A stretch of 64,000 nucleotides of DNA from positions 107,001 through 171,000 of the forward strand of contig JACKCN010000001.1 in assembly GCA_020634015.1 (NCBI GenBank). The letters run 5' to 3'. Source of the DNA: Candidatus Delongbacteria bacterium (GTDB lineage Bacteria > CAIWAD01). Of this stretch, positions 18,777 to 28,012 are shown in pieces. The position numbers were made by a program, and so were the translations under genes. Every line of letters starts with the position of its first letter. The first letter of the stretch is position 1. Under the pieces are notes generated by a model. The model made no database searches. It saw only the letters and a program-made list of their open reading frames with translations, and had not been told where the DNA came from.

Positions 18777-18805
18777 TCCCCGGTGTGACATGGTCGCACC
18801 GGGGA
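18777..18805 (-). terminator. Terminator of the NHL-repeat gene
   Basis: Stem TCCCCGGTG / CACCGGGGA (9 bp plus weaker inner pairs) located 36 bp after the stop at 18841, followed on the minus strand by CTTTGT. Confidence 0.65.
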
Positions 18806-18840
18806 TCTCAGGTCCGGGAGATTCGGGATCCGCGCACCCG

Positions 18841-19995
18841 TTACTTGAGCAACAGCATTCGTTCCGATCGAAGATCGCTTCCGCTGCGCAGCGTGATGAG
18901 GTAGACACCACTGGCAAGAGCACTGCCATTGAAGGGAACACGGCGCAGGCCCGCTGCCTGGTAGCCCTCCTCCAGCAGGGCCACGAGTCCGCCCTGGAGA
19001 TCGTGGACGGTCAACTGCACGACCGCCCCCTGCCGCAGCCGGTACTCAATCGTCGTGGACGGATTGAATGGGTTCGGCCAGTTTCCCAGCAGTTCAAGAC
19101 TGGTCGGAAGCAGCCCGGTCGGCCCCCGATCCGGGACGGACACATCCGCTTCACGGATCACGATCGCGTTGGGCGTGATCAGGCCGGCCGTTCCATTGGC
19201 CACGAACTCGCGCACATATGCACCTGTCCCATCGAACAACTTGACCGAATGGGTCAGCCCATTGCCGATCAGGATCTGCCCGTTCGCGAAGAAATCCACT
19301 CCTTCGGCCTGCCCCAGGCCCGTGATGAAGGAGCCCAGCCAGACACCGTCCTCGTCAAAGCGACTGACGACACCGCTGTTGTAATCCAGGACGCGCAGTT
19401 CACTGCCTGCGAACCACAGATTCGTGGGGCCCACCAGGGTCTGCTGGATGAACAATCCCAGATCATTGCCTTCGGGATCGAAGCGGCGCACCGTCGCACC
19501 GTAGTAGGAGGACACATACAGATTCAACTGGGCGTCCCAGTCCAGTCCGATGCCTGACGTCACACCCGCCGTGGTGAACGCGCCCAGCGACGTGCCATCC
19601 AGCTCGTAGCGGCGCACGGTGCCGTTGCCGCCCCATTGCAGCACATACAGCAGACCGTCGGCGCCGATCTTCATGCGGGTGGGGTTGGCCAGACCGGTGG
19701 CGAAATTGCCCAGGTAACTGCCTGTCGAAAGGTCGTAGCGCGTGATGCGCCCGGAGTTGAAATTGGAGACCAGCACTTCCTGCATCTCATCCAGGAAGAG
19801 GATGTCCTGGGGCCAGGACAGGTTGGAGTTGATGTAGATCTGGGCATTCTCCCCGTTCTCGTCCACCCGCAGGATCTGTCCGGGCAGCGTGCTGAGGTTG
19901 CCCGCATCGCAGATGAAGATCTCGGTGGCATGCACGTGCAGTGCCGTGGCAAGGCAAAGCCATGCCGCCACGAAAAGACCTGGCAGGAAAAACAT
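18841..19995 (-). CDS. Secreted NHL/beta-propeller protein with T9SS sorting domain
   Basis: 384 aa. Signal peptide in the first 25 residues (MFFLPGLFVAAWLCLATAL), then six or so NHL/SMP30-like blade repeats of about 40 residues (GRITRYDLSTGSYLGNF, GTVRRYELDGTSLGAF, ATVRRFDPEGNDLGLF, GVVSRFDEDGVWLGSF). Residues from about 305 form a Por-type sorting domain: NWPNPFNPSTTI, VHDLQGG, ASGVYLITL, RMLLLK. ATG at 19995 has GTGGAGG directly upstream; the longer open frame is rejected for this reason. Propellers of this type bind ligands or proteins; no enzymatic function is evident. Confidence 0.85.
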   Translation of the reverse strand: MFFLPGLFVAAWLCLATALHVHATEIFICDAGNLSTLPGQILRVDENGENAQIYINSNLSWPQDILFLDEMQEVLVSNFNSGRITRYDLSTGSYLGNFATGLANPTRMKIGADGLLYVLQWGGNGTVRRYELDGTSLGAFTTAGVTSGIGLDWDAQLNLYVSSYYGATVRRFDPEGNDLGLFIQQTLVGPTNLWFAGSELRVLDYNSGVVSRFDEDGVWLGSFITGLGQAEGVDFFANGQILIGNGLTHSVKLFDGTGAYVREFVANGTAGLITPNAIVIREADVSVPDRGPTGLLPTSLELLGNWPNPFNPSTTIEYRLRQGAVVQLTVHDLQGGLVALLEEGYQAAGLRRVPFNGSALASGVYLITLRSGSDLRSERMLLLK

Positions 19996-20153
19996 GAGGC
20001 CTCCACTTGATGCTGGAACTGAGGCCATGGGGAACGGAGTCTGTGCAGCCCGCAATGTGCGGATGAGATGGCGGGAATGCGAGGCGGATCGTCATCGGCG
20101 GAAATCAGCGAAGGTCCGGATCAGAAGGTCGGGTCCTGTGCTGGGCCGGTGCG

Positions 20154-21128
20154 TCAGGGAGCCGTGCGACAGATCCGGAAACCGATGCCCGGATTCGGAT
20201 AATCCACACCGTAGGTCACCCTCGCGGCGCACCTGAGCAAGTCTGCACCGTTGCCCCAGTACCCACCGCGGATCACATGGGGGCCGGTGGTCGCGGGACC
20301 CAGTGGGTCGATTCGATCGATGGAATCGTAGCTCTCGAAGCAGTCGCCCACCCATTCCCAGACATTGCCGGACAAGTCGGAGAAGCCAAGCGAGCTGCGC
20401 CCACCTGGATACGCCCCCACCGGCGTGGTCCATCCACGCACAAGGTGATTGGCCAGCTCGGGAGTCGCCTCGGCGTCGCCCCAGGGCCAGCTGCGACCAT
20501 CCGGGTAACGGGCGGCATGTTCCCACTCGGCTTCGGTGGGCAGGCGATAGCCACTGGCCCGGTAGGGATCGTGGTTCCGGTCCTGGATGAAGTTCCCGTC
20601 GTAGTACGGCGGCAACCCCTGCTGCAGGCTGAGCCAGTCGCAGTACGCGGCGGCCCCGCGCCAGGTCACCATGGTCACCGGATGGTCGGCAGGATCATAC
20701 CCTCCCGGCCAGGCAGTCGTGGCACGCAAGTCGGCGGCCTGCCGGAGAAAGAAGACCCCGTCCTGAAACCCGATCTCGCTGGCAGGATCGCCCATGTCCA
20801 GCAGGTTGATCGTCAGGTTGGAGCCCGGCAGCACAACCCTGTTGAAGTCCAGCTGGCAATGGCCATTCTCCCAGGCCCACTGCAGAGCATCCCGATACTC
20901 GGCGTTGGTCACCTCGAAGCGCCCCAGCAGGAAGGACCGGCTCAGGCGGACCCCATGCTCTGGTTCGGCCCGCCCGACTCCCTCCTGCCCCATGACGAAC
21001 TGTCCCGCGGGCACGGCAATCATGGATGGGGATGATGACGAGTCGGAGTCGTCGGGAGCACAGGCCTGCAACAGCAGGGCACCCACGAGAGGAAAAAGGT
21101 GGCCAAGGCACAGGTTCAACTTGCTCAT
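20154..21128 (-). CDS. FGE/SUMF1-domain lipoprotein, copy 1
   Basis: 324 aa. Signal peptide with lipobox LLLQAC, so exported and lipid-anchored. The rest is one FGE-sulfatase (SUMF1) fold: VPAGQFVMGQ, FEVTNAEYRDAL, DHPVTMVTWRGAAAYC, GYRLPTEAEWEHAARY, LSGNVWEW, HVIRGGYWGN. The first cysteine of the true FGE active-site pair is absent after RGG, so formylglycine generation is unlikely; such proteins are often structural or accessory. CGGAGG precedes the ATG at 21128. It lies in tandem with a close paralogue at 21403-22362. Confidence 0.85.
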   Translation of the reverse strand: MSKLNLCLGHLFPLVGALLLQACAPDDSDSSSSPSMIAVPAGQFVMGQEGVGRAEPEHGVRLSRSFLLGRFEVTNAEYRDALQWAWENGHCQLDFNRVVLPGSNLTINLLDMGDPASEIGFQDGVFFLRQAADLRATTAWPGGYDPADHPVTMVTWRGAAAYCDWLSLQQGLPPYYDGNFIQDRNHDPYRASGYRLPTEAEWEHAARYPDGRSWPWGDAEATPELANHLVRGWTTPVGAYPGGRSSLGFSDLSGNVWEWVGDCFESYDSIDRIDPLGPATTGPHVIRGGYWGNGADLLRCAARVTYGVDYPNPGIGFRICRTAP

Positions 21129-21402
21129 GACGGGCCTCCGTGAATGTAGGTGACGGCATGCTTCTGGTCGGCAGATCGACGTGTGTGATGCGCCCGGCGT
21201 CGACTCCAGGCACATGCACTGTCTGCATTTCATCCCGCACTGGAGTGTCATCAAGCCACGACACCTCGGGTTCAGGATGGTCCGGACAGGTCAGCGGACA
21301 GTGCCCACACCCTTGCAAGGCACAGGCGATGTGCGCGGGTGCCCGCATCACGGACACCTGTTCCTGTTCGGTGGGAATCGGAGATCTCCACCATCCAGAA
21401 CT

Positions 21403-22362
21403 TCATGGTGCCGTACGACAGATCCGGAAGCCAATGCCGGGATAGGGAGAATCCGAACCAAAATTGACCCTGGCCGCACATTTCAGCAATTCGGGTCCGT
21501 TGCCCCAGTACCCACCGCGGATCACATGGGGGCCGGAGGTTGCGGGGCCCAGGGGGTCCGTCCATTCAATGGAATCGTAGGCTTCGTAGCTGTCTCCGAC
21601 CCATTCCCAGACATTGCCGGACAAGTCGCTGAATCCCAGCGAGCTGCGCCCTTCGGGATACGCCCCCACTGGGGTAGTCCAGCCACGTACCAGATGGTTG
21701 GCCAGCTCGGGAGTTGCCTCGGCGTCGCCCCAGGGCCAGCTGCGACCATCCGGGTAACGGGCGGCATGTTCCCATTCGGCTTCGGTGGGCAGGCGATATC
21801 CGTTTGCCCGGTAGGGATCGTGATTCCGGTCCTGAATGAAGTTCCCATCGTAATACGGCGGCAGCCCCAGCCGCAGACTCAGCCAGTCGCAGTATACAGC
21901 GGCCCCCAGCCAGGTCACCATGGTCACCGGGTGATCGGCAGGATCGTAGCCTCCCGGCCAGGCAATCGCGGCACGCAGATCAGGGGCTTGCCTGAGCAGG
22001 AAGACCCCGTTCAGGAATTCGATCTCGCAGGCGGGATCGCCCATGTCCATCAGGTTGATCGTCAGGTGGGAACTGGGCAGAACAACCCGATGGAATTCCA
22101 CCGCACAAAGCCCATTGTCCCAGGCCCACTGCAAGGCATCACGGTACTCGGCGTTCGTCACCTCGAAGCGCCCCAGCAGGAAGGACCGGCTCAGGCTGAC
22201 CTGATGCTCGGGTTCGGCCCGGGTGACTCCCTCCTGCCCCATGACGAATTGTCCCGCGGGCACGGCAATCATGGCCGGGGACGGTACCCAGTCGGAGTCG
22301 CCGGGAGCACAGGCTTGCAACAGCATGGCGCTCACGGAAGGAAGAAGGTGAGTCCGGTACAT
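21403..22362 (-). CDS. FGE/SUMF1-domain lipoprotein, copy 2
   Basis: 319 aa, very similar along its length to the gene just downstream (same FGE blocks: VPAGQFVMGQEGV, GRFEVTNAEYRDALQWAW, YRLPTEAEWEHAARY, SSLGFSDLSGNVWEW, HVIRGGYWGNG). Lipobox AMLLQAC. The start is uncertain: ATG 22362 gives a leader aligned with copy 1, ATG 22431 a longer one, and neither has a good ribosome-binding site. It also lacks the first active-site cysteine of real FGEs. A 274-bp gap separates the two copies. Confidence 0.82.
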   Translation of the reverse strand: MYRTHLLPSVSAMLLQACAPGDSDWVPSPAMIAVPAGQFVMGQEGVTRAEPEHQVSLSRSFLLGRFEVTNAEYRDALQWAWDNGLCAVEFHRVVLPSSHLTINLMDMGDPACEIEFLNGVFLLRQAPDLRAAIAWPGGYDPADHPVTMVTWLGAAVYCDWLSLRLGLPPYYDGNFIQDRNHDPYRANGYRLPTEAEWEHAARYPDGRSWPWGDAEATPELANHLVRGWTTPVGAYPEGRSSLGFSDLSGNVWEWVGDSYEAYDSIEWTDPLGPATSGPHVIRGGYWGNGPELLKCAARVNFGSDSPYPGIGFRICRTAP

Positions 22363-22431
22363 ACTCAACAGCTTCAACAATGGCCTCACGAAACAAATGG
22401 AGTGCAAGAAGGGCTTTCCGCAACGGCTCAT

Positions 22432-22833
22432 GATTGATCGGAGTCAAGAACGCGGTCCCTGGCAATCTGTTCCGGAGATCTCCAATCGGCCGGGCAAGGG
22501 CCATGATGCTCTTGGGAATACTGGCCTGTGTGTGCTGTCAGCGCGTTCGGGCGGGGGATGCAAGTCACTGCGGATGGCTTCAGTCAACCCTCCGGTCGGC
22601 CGATCCTCCCGGTCGTTCTCGCCCGTCCAGCTCCTTCAGTGCCTCCAACCTCCGGGAGTGTCACGGCTGTGGGCAGCTCACGCGAAGTTGACTCTGTCGC
22701 ACAGAGCAATCAGCCGTGACGCCGCGGGTCCTTGCGACCGGAAGAGGCTGAGTTCCTTGGCCAAAGAGCCCAAGGCTGCAAGAGCTCTACGAGAGGTCGG
22801 TCTTCGGGCTTCAGGACTCCAGCTACCTGCAGG
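22432..22833. other. Intergenic region, no gene recognised
   Basis: About 400 bp upstream of FGE-like copy 2 and beyond the LamG terminator. The plus-strand frames are low-complexity in composition and match nothing I know. Presumably it contains the promoter of the FGE-like pair. Confidence 0.4.
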
Positions 22834-22868
22834 AAAGCACAACGGCCGCAAAGCGGCCGTTGTGCTTT
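22834..22868 (-). terminator. Terminator of the LamG gene
   Basis: Perfect 16-bp inverted repeat (arms 22834-22849 and 22853-22868, AAAGCACAACGGCCGC and complement) with a 3-nt loop and terminal T run on the minus strand, 40 bp after the stop of the LamG gene. Confidence 0.85.
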
Positions 22869-22907
22869 ATCAGGATTTGTCAAGCCAACATCTTCAGGAG
22901 CGTCGCC

Positions 22908-23858
22908 CTACTTCAACAACAGCATTCTTTTTGTCTCACGAGAACCGGCGGCTTCCAGAGTGTAGAAGTAGACACCGCTGGACAGTCCAGCCGCATCGAA
23001 AGACAGCTGGTGGCTGCCGCGCTCGGTCAGGCCATCCAGCAGCACGGCGACCCGACGGCCCTGGAGGTCCGTGACACTCAGACGGGCCTGCAGGGTTTCG
23101 TGCAGCGTGAAGGACAGCGTGGTCGTGGGATTGAAAGGATTGGGATGATTCGCATCCAGCTGGAAGGCCACGGGACGATCCGTGGTCGCGGCGGAGCCGT
23201 TGCCCTGATTGACAAGCTCGAGGATCTCGCTCTCATCCAGCTCACGATCGTAGATGCGCAACTCGTCCAGCAGTCCATTCAGGGGCTCGCGCTCCCAGGG
23301 ATGGGGATGACCGGCCAGCCATTGACCAATGGTCGTCAACTCGGAAGGTGATACACCGGCGCCCCCGCTGGCCAGCAGAGTACCATCCAGCCAGACCTGC
23401 AGGCCGCCGCCCGACTGCTGGAAGAGAAAATGATAGGATTGCCCTTCAGCGACAGCGTTGGGCCCACTGCTCAGGGCCACTCCGCCCGCCCAGATCTGCA
23501 TCGAGTTGTCCAGCGGTGCGAAGCCCAAGGCGAAGTTCTGCAGGGGATTGCTGATGATCTCATGCCAATCCGTGTAGCCGTAGGTCAGGCCATCAAAGCG
23601 GACCCAGCCGCTGACGGCCCAAGGGCCACCGCTCAGGGGAATGCTGACGCTTACATAGTCATCGATCCCGTCGAAGTCCGCCGCCTGGCCAATCAGGCCG
23701 TTGTCATAGACAAGGCCGCCACTCGGCGTTCCGTGGTGGCCATTGCCCGAGGAATCCAGGGTGTTTCCCTCAAACTCATAATGGGCCAGCAGCCCGGAGG
23801 TCGGAAGGGCCTGCAAGCTGCCCGCCAGGGCCAAGGCGCAAAGTATCTGGGCTTTCAT
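22908..23858 (-). CDS. Secreted LamG/concanavalin-like protein with T9SS sorting domain
   Basis: 316 aa. Signal peptide (MKAQILCALALAGSLQAL), then a LamG-like jelly roll of about 200 residues: LLAHYEFEGNTLDSSGNGHHG, AADFDGIDDYVS, LQVWLDGTLLASG, LLDELRIYDRELDESEI. From about residue 236 a Por sorting domain: NHPNPFNPTTTL, VTDLQGRRVAVLL, SSGVYFYTLE, KRMLLLK. AAGGAG ribosome-binding site fixes the ATG at 23858. LamG domains of this kind bind glycans or proteins at the cell surface. No enzyme residues are seen. Confidence 0.85.
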   Translation of the reverse strand: MKAQILCALALAGSLQALPTSGLLAHYEFEGNTLDSSGNGHHGTPSGGLVYDNGLIGQAADFDGIDDYVSVSIPLSGGPWAVSGWVRFDGLTYGYTDWHEIISNPLQNFALGFAPLDNSMQIWAGGVALSSGPNAVAEGQSYHFLFQQSGGGLQVWLDGTLLASGGAGVSPSELTTIGQWLAGHPHPWEREPLNGLLDELRIYDRELDESEILELVNQGNGSAATTDRPVAFQLDANHPNPFNPTTTLSFTLHETLQARLSVTDLQGRRVAVLLDGLTERGSHQLSFDAAGLSSGVYFYTLEAAGSRETKRMLLLK

Positions 23859-24074
23859 TGGAGTTCTCCTTGTCAAGCTGGTTGCGGATTCGAGGGTGAC
23901 CAGGAATCCGGGAGACCCCTGAAAATGCCAATTTTTGCAACTATTGTGCCATAGCAAATTGCTTGAAAAACAATGATTTCTGGAAATTTGCAGCCAGAAT
24001 GTGTTCAGAATCCGGCCCAATGTCTGATCCGAATCAGACAACCTGGAATGGTTCAACGGGAAGGAGTGCCTGGT

Positions 24075-24509
24075 TCAGGCGTTCTCCTGCTCCAGAGGAA
24101 GCAGCCTTGAATCCTCCAGTGCGGCCACCCGATGCGCAAGAACGGGCAAATAGTCAGGGTTTGAGGCGAAGGCCAGGAAGGATTGCAGACTGGCCTGTTT
24201 CACAAGAAGCACCGCATCCCAGCGTTCTTCCACCGGGCCAATGAAAAAAGGTCCACCACGGCCGAAGAAAAGCACCTCGCCACCGGACTGCTCCAGACAG
24301 GGCAATGTTTCACGCATGTAACGACGATAGGCTTCTTCCCCACTGATCGCCTGCTCCGGGGCCATGTCGGGATATGCCGAGTAATCGGCGACTTCCCGGA
24401 AGCGGAGCAGATTCAGCATCACCACGGGACCGCTGATCCCCCGGCTGAATAGCTCACGCCCGGCGTCCTGGGTGGGCTCGAGATGATGGGATGTGGTGTG
24501 CTTACTCAT
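24075..24509 (-). CDS. DUF1330-family protein
   Basis: 144 aa, cytoplasmic. The pattern GPVVMLNLLRFREVADY, SGEEAYRRYM, GGEVLFFGRGGPFFIGP, ERWDAVLLVKQAS and LAHRVAALEDSRLLP is that of the DUF1330 dimeric alpha/beta-barrel family, of unknown biochemical role. Strong AAAGGAG site before the ATG at 24509. Stand-alone gene. Confidence 0.75.
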   Translation of the reverse strand: MSKHTTSHHLEPTQDAGRELFSRGISGPVVMLNLLRFREVADYSAYPDMAPEQAISGEEAYRRYMRETLPCLEQSGGEVLFFGRGGPFFIGPVEERWDAVLLVKQASLQSFLAFASNPDYLPVLAHRVAALEDSRLLPLEQENA

Positions 24510-24541
24510 TGTGCGTCTCCTTTGAGTCTTCTCGAAACGGA

Positions 24542-24850
24542 TCAGCGTGCGAAGATGAGCCACCAGAATTGGTCGCCCTTCCACTCCCAGACATTGCCGG
24601 CCATGTCATCGATTCCCAGCTCGCTGCGTCCGCCGGGGTAGCTGCCCACGGGCATGGACCACCCACTGCCCAGATGGTTCGCCCGTTCGGACGACACCTC
24701 GACCTCACCCCAGGGCAAGGTTCTGCCAACATCATAGCGGGCGGCGCGCTCCCATTCGGCTTGGGTGGGCAGACGGTAGCTGCCGTGATGGATACCGATC
24801 ACGCTGTTGATCTCGCTCGAAGGATCGGATATCCGGCTGGTTCCATGCAC
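24542..24850 (-). pseudogene. Truncated FGE/SUMF1 fragment, third copy
   Basis: An open frame of 102 codons holds only the middle of an FGE domain: SYRLPTQAEWERAARY, TLPWGEVEVSSERANHL, VGSYPGGRSELG, DDMAGNVWEW. The N-terminal AGQFVMG block, any signal peptide and the C-terminal RGG block are all missing; after GNVWEW the sequence runs into WWLIFAR and stops. It is more diverged than the two intact copies. Best read as a gene remnant next to the glucan promoter. Confidence 0.7.
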
Positions 24851-24867
24851 GAAGCCGTTTCTTTTAC

Positions 24868-24914
24868 TTGCAAATCAAGACCCGCCGGAATAGTTTGTTC
24901 GAACTCCGAACTAA
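24868..24914 (+). promoter_or_regulatory. Promoter and predicted ROK operator, site A
   Basis: -35 TTGCAA (24868-24873), 17-bp spacer, -10 TAGTTT (24891-24896). A 21-bp palindrome at 24894-24914 overlaps the -10: arms TTTGTTCG and CGAACTAA around a 5-bp spacer. Drives the modular lipoprotein-GH16-transporter operon. The same arms occur at three other unit promoters in the window. Confidence 0.75.
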
Positions 24915-24961
24915 GTCTGAATCGCCGCCGACCGCGGCCTGGCCCCCTGGAGACCGGAACC

Positions 24962-27900
24962 ATGAACACTTCCCGCACGTCCCGCCTTGTCGTCGTCAGC
25001 ACCGCCCTGCTGCTGCTCGGTGCAGCCTGCGAACGGGACAATCAGTCCACCGACGGCCCCCTGCCCAATCCCGCGGACCATGAGGTCTTTCTGGATGAGT
25101 TCGGCCCCAATCTGGACTTTGCCGCCTTCGGCGACTCCGATGTGTACGCGCTCAGCATCGAGTACCAGGACACCTACCGGGGCGATGCCGCCATCCGGAT
25201 CACGGTTCCGCCCGTGGGTGGCGTCAACGGCAGCTACGCCGGTGGCTCCTTCGTGACCACCAACAGTGGCCGGGATCTCAGCGGCTACAATGCCCTCACC
25301 TTCTATGTGAAGGCCAGCATCCAGACCACCATGGGCGTGATCGGGATCGGCAACAACAATCAGGGCACCTCCATCCACACGGCCGAGATGACCGACATCG
25401 CGGTGGGCACCGGCTGGCAGCGTGTCGTGATTCCTCTGCCGCTGCCCTCGGTGCTGACCCAGGAACAGGGGCTGTTCCACTTTGCCGTGGCCCCCCAGGA
25501 CGGCAATGGATTCAACCTCTGGTTGGACGAGATCCAGTTCGAATCACTGGACAGCATCAGCAATCCACGGCCCGTGCTGGCCGGCGGGACCTACGACGCC
25601 GTTCCCGGCAGCAGCGTGGTGCCCAGCGGATCGCATGTCACATTTTCCATTGACGGCCAGGACCGGACCATTGGCATCATGCCCGCCTATTTCACGTACA
25701 CCAGCACGGATCCGGCGGTGGCGCTGCCCCAGACCGATGGCAGCATTTCCATTCTGACCAACGGCAACGCCACCATCAGCGCCAGACTGGGCACGGTGGA
25801 CGCCGAAGGCGTGATCACCGTGGTCGCCACCTCGAACAGCAGCCCCACCGCTCCGCCCCCCTTCCCCATGCAGCCCGCCTCCGAAGTGCAGTCCCTGTTC
25901 AGCGACGCCTATCCCGATGCGGCCACCATCGACTGGACCCCCGACTGGAACATGGCCGACGTGGAAGATATCACGCTGCAGGGCAACGCGATCAAGCTGT
26001 TCACCAACCTGACCTTCGCGGGCATCGATTTTTCCGCCTCGCTGCTGGATGTCTCGGCCGCCACCTACCTGCATCTGGACATCTTCACCCTGGAGCCCAA
26101 CGATTTCCGCATCAAGCTGGTGGACTTCGGTGCCGACGGAGCCTATCAAGGCGGTGACGACAGCGAGCACGAAGTGATTCTGACCACCGCGACGTTTCCC
26201 GCGATGGTCGAGGGTGACTGGAGCACGCTGGACATTCCGCTGGCGCAGTTCAGCGGCCTGACCTCCGTGAGCCACCTGTCCCAGATCATCCTCGCCGGAG
26301 GCAGCTCCACCCTGTGGCTGGACAACCTCTACTTCCATCAGGATCCTCTGCCCACCGCACCCACGGTGGCCGCTCCATTGCCCCAGGAAGATCCGGCGGG
26401 CGTGATCTCGCTGTACAGCAATGCCTACACGAACACCCCGGTCGACAGCTGGTCCGCCGACTGGGATTCGGCGGATACCGACGAGCTCCAGATCGAAGGG
26501 GACGCTGTGCGCCGCTACACCAACCTGACGGTCGCGGGCATCGAGTTCCTTTCGCAACCCGTGGACGCCGCCGCGATGAACGCCTTCCATCTGGATCTCT
26601 GGACCGGAGATGCGGTCGCGGGCGCGACCTTCCGCGTGAAGCTGGTCGATCTGGGAGCGGACGGCCTCGTGGGCACCGGGGACGACTCGGAACACGAACT
26701 GAGCGTCAGTGAAAGCACCACCCCGGCCCTGGTCAGTGGCACCTGGGTTCGCCTGGATCTGCTGCTGCAGAACTTCACGGGTCTCACGGAGCGGGGCCAT
26801 CTGGGGCAGCTGATCCTGAGCAGCGATCAGTTGAACACGATCTTCGTAGACAACATCTACTTCCATGACCAGGCCAACGACCAGACCAGTCCCCAGGCTC
26901 CCGCACCGACACCAACCCAGGACCCCTCGGAAGTGATCTCGCTGTTCAGCGATGCGTACAGCAATGTCCACGTGAACACCTGGTCCGCCGGATGGGACAA
27001 CGCCGACCTTGTGGACACCGACATCGATGGCGACTCCCTCAAGCTGTACACCAACTTTGTCGTTGCCGGGATCGAGTTCACCACCTCGACCCTGGACATC
27101 AGCGACAAGAGCCATTTCCACATGGACATCTGGACGCCCGACCCCACCGCCATGCCGACCGCGTTCAAGGTCAAGCTGGTCGACTTCGGCCCGAACGGCG
27201 TCTGGGAAGGCCCCGGGGTGCTGGACGACACGGAGCATGAGCTGTCGATCAATGCCGCGTACACGACTCCGCTGGCGACCGGATCCTGGGTCAGCCTGGA
27301 TCTGCCGCTGGCGGATTTCACCGGTCTGGTCACCCGCCAGCACACGGCCCAGCTGATCCTCTCCGGGGGACTGCACACGGTCTACATCGACAATGTCTAC
27401 TTCCATGGCACGGGCGGCGGGGGCTTGAACGTGCCCGCGACTCCGGCACCGGATCCCGCATGGGCCGCCGGCGACGTGATCTCGCTGTTCAGCGACAGCT
27501 ACACCAATGTGCCCGTGGACAGCTGGTCGGCCAACTGGCCCGACGAGGCCGATGTGGCCCAGATCGAGATCGAGGGCAACGCGGTCAAGCTGTATACCAG
27601 TCTGGTCTACGCCGGCATCGAGTTCACGAGCCAGACCATTGATGCCACCACGATGACGCACTTCCATCTGGATCTCTGGACCCCCGATGCCACGGCCGCT
27701 CCCGCCGATTTCTGGATCAAGCTGGTGGATTTCGGCGCCAACGGCGTCTGGGGCGGCGGCGATGACAGCGAACATCAGCTGCACGTGGACGCCTCGTCCG
27801 CGACGCCGCTGGCCACCGGCAGCTGGGTCTCGCTGGATCTGCCGCTCGCGCAGTTCAGCGGTCTGACCGCGCGCGGGCATCTGGCGCAGCTGCTGATCGG

Positions 27901-27967
27901 GTCGGGCATCGAGGGCAGCCCCTTCATCGACACGGTCTTCATCGACAATGTGCTGCTGCACCGCTAG
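24962..27967 (+). CDS. Surface lipoprotein with four ISLFSD glucan modules
   Basis: 1001 aa. Lipobox LLGAAC (C23). Residues about 40-195 form a carbohydrate-binding-like beta-sandwich (LSGYNALTFYVKAS ... NLWLDEIQFE); about 200-290 a bacterial Ig-like domain. Then four copies of a roughly 165-residue module at about 298-460, 469-635, 645-815 and 822-1001. Each starts P-x-x-x-VISLFSDAYTN, has W near position 25, AGIEF, HLDLWT, IKLVDFGANG, GDDSEHE and WVSLDLPLAQF, and ends IDNVYFH. No catalytic motif. The frame stays open upstream of the ATG but only across the reverse of the FGE fragment. First gene of the operon with GH16 and transporter: most likely a surface glucan-binding protein, perhaps filling the SusD role. 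Confidence 0.8.
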   Translation: MNTSRTSRLVVVSTALLLLGAACERDNQSTDGPLPNPADHEVFLDEFGPNLDFAAFGDSDVYALSIEYQDTYRGDAAIRITVPPVGGVNGSYAGGSFVTTNSGRDLSGYNALTFYVKASIQTTMGVIGIGNNNQGTSIHTAEMTDIAVGTGWQRVVIPLPLPSVLTQEQGLFHFAVAPQDGNGFNLWLDEIQFESLDSISNPRPVLAGGTYDAVPGSSVVPSGSHVTFSIDGQDRTIGIMPAYFTYTSTDPAVALPQTDGSISILTNGNATISARLGTVDAEGVITVVATSNSSPTAPPPFPMQPASEVQSLFSDAYPDAATIDWTPDWNMADVEDITLQGNAIKLFTNLTFAGIDFSASLLDVSAATYLHLDIFTLEPNDFRIKLVDFGADGAYQGGDDSEHEVILTTATFPAMVEGDWSTLDIPLAQFSGLTSVSHLSQIILAGGSSTLWLDNLYFHQDPLPTAPTVAAPLPQEDPAGVISLYSNAYTNTPVDSWSADWDSADTDELQIEGDAVRRYTNLTVAGIEFLSQPVDAAAMNAFHLDLWTGDAVAGATFRVKLVDLGADGLVGTGDDSEHELSVSESTTPALVSGTWVRLDLLLQNFTGLTERGHLGQLILSSDQLNTIFVDNIYFHDQANDQTSPQAPAPTPTQDPSEVISLFSDAYSNVHVNTWSAGWDNADLVDTDIDGDSLKLYTNFVVAGIEFTTSTLDISDKSHFHMDIWTPDPTAMPTAFKVKLVDFGPNGVWEGPGVLDDTEHELSINAAYTTPLATGSWVSLDLPLADFTGLVTRQHTAQLILSGGLHTVYIDNVYFHGTGGGGLNVPATPAPDPAWAAGDVISLFSDSYTNVPVDSWSANWPDEADVAQIEIEGNAVKLYTSLVYAGIEFTSQTIDATTMTHFHLDLWTPDATAAPADFWIKLVDFGANGVWGGGDDSEHQLHVDASSATPLATGSWVSLDLPLAQFSGLTARGHLAQLLIGSGIEGSPFIDTVFIDNVLLHR

Positions 27968-28012
27968 CCAGCGCTGCATGACGACGGCCTCTGTGGTCAA
28001 CCTGGAGACTCC

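Noticed and set aside
20154..22362. FGE-like genes as true formylglycine-generating enzymes
   Set aside because: The first active-site cysteine is missing and no sulfatase gene is in the window.
24491..24961. Upstream extension of the four-module lipoprotein frame
   Set aside because: The extension reads antisense through the FGE fragment and across the promoter/operator; the ATG at 24962 begins a normal lipoprotein signal.
24962..27967. Tandem DNA repeats as a mobile or CRISPR-like array
   Set aside because: The repetition is at protein level (about 165 residues) with diverged codons; no short identical repeats with spacers are present anywhere in the window.
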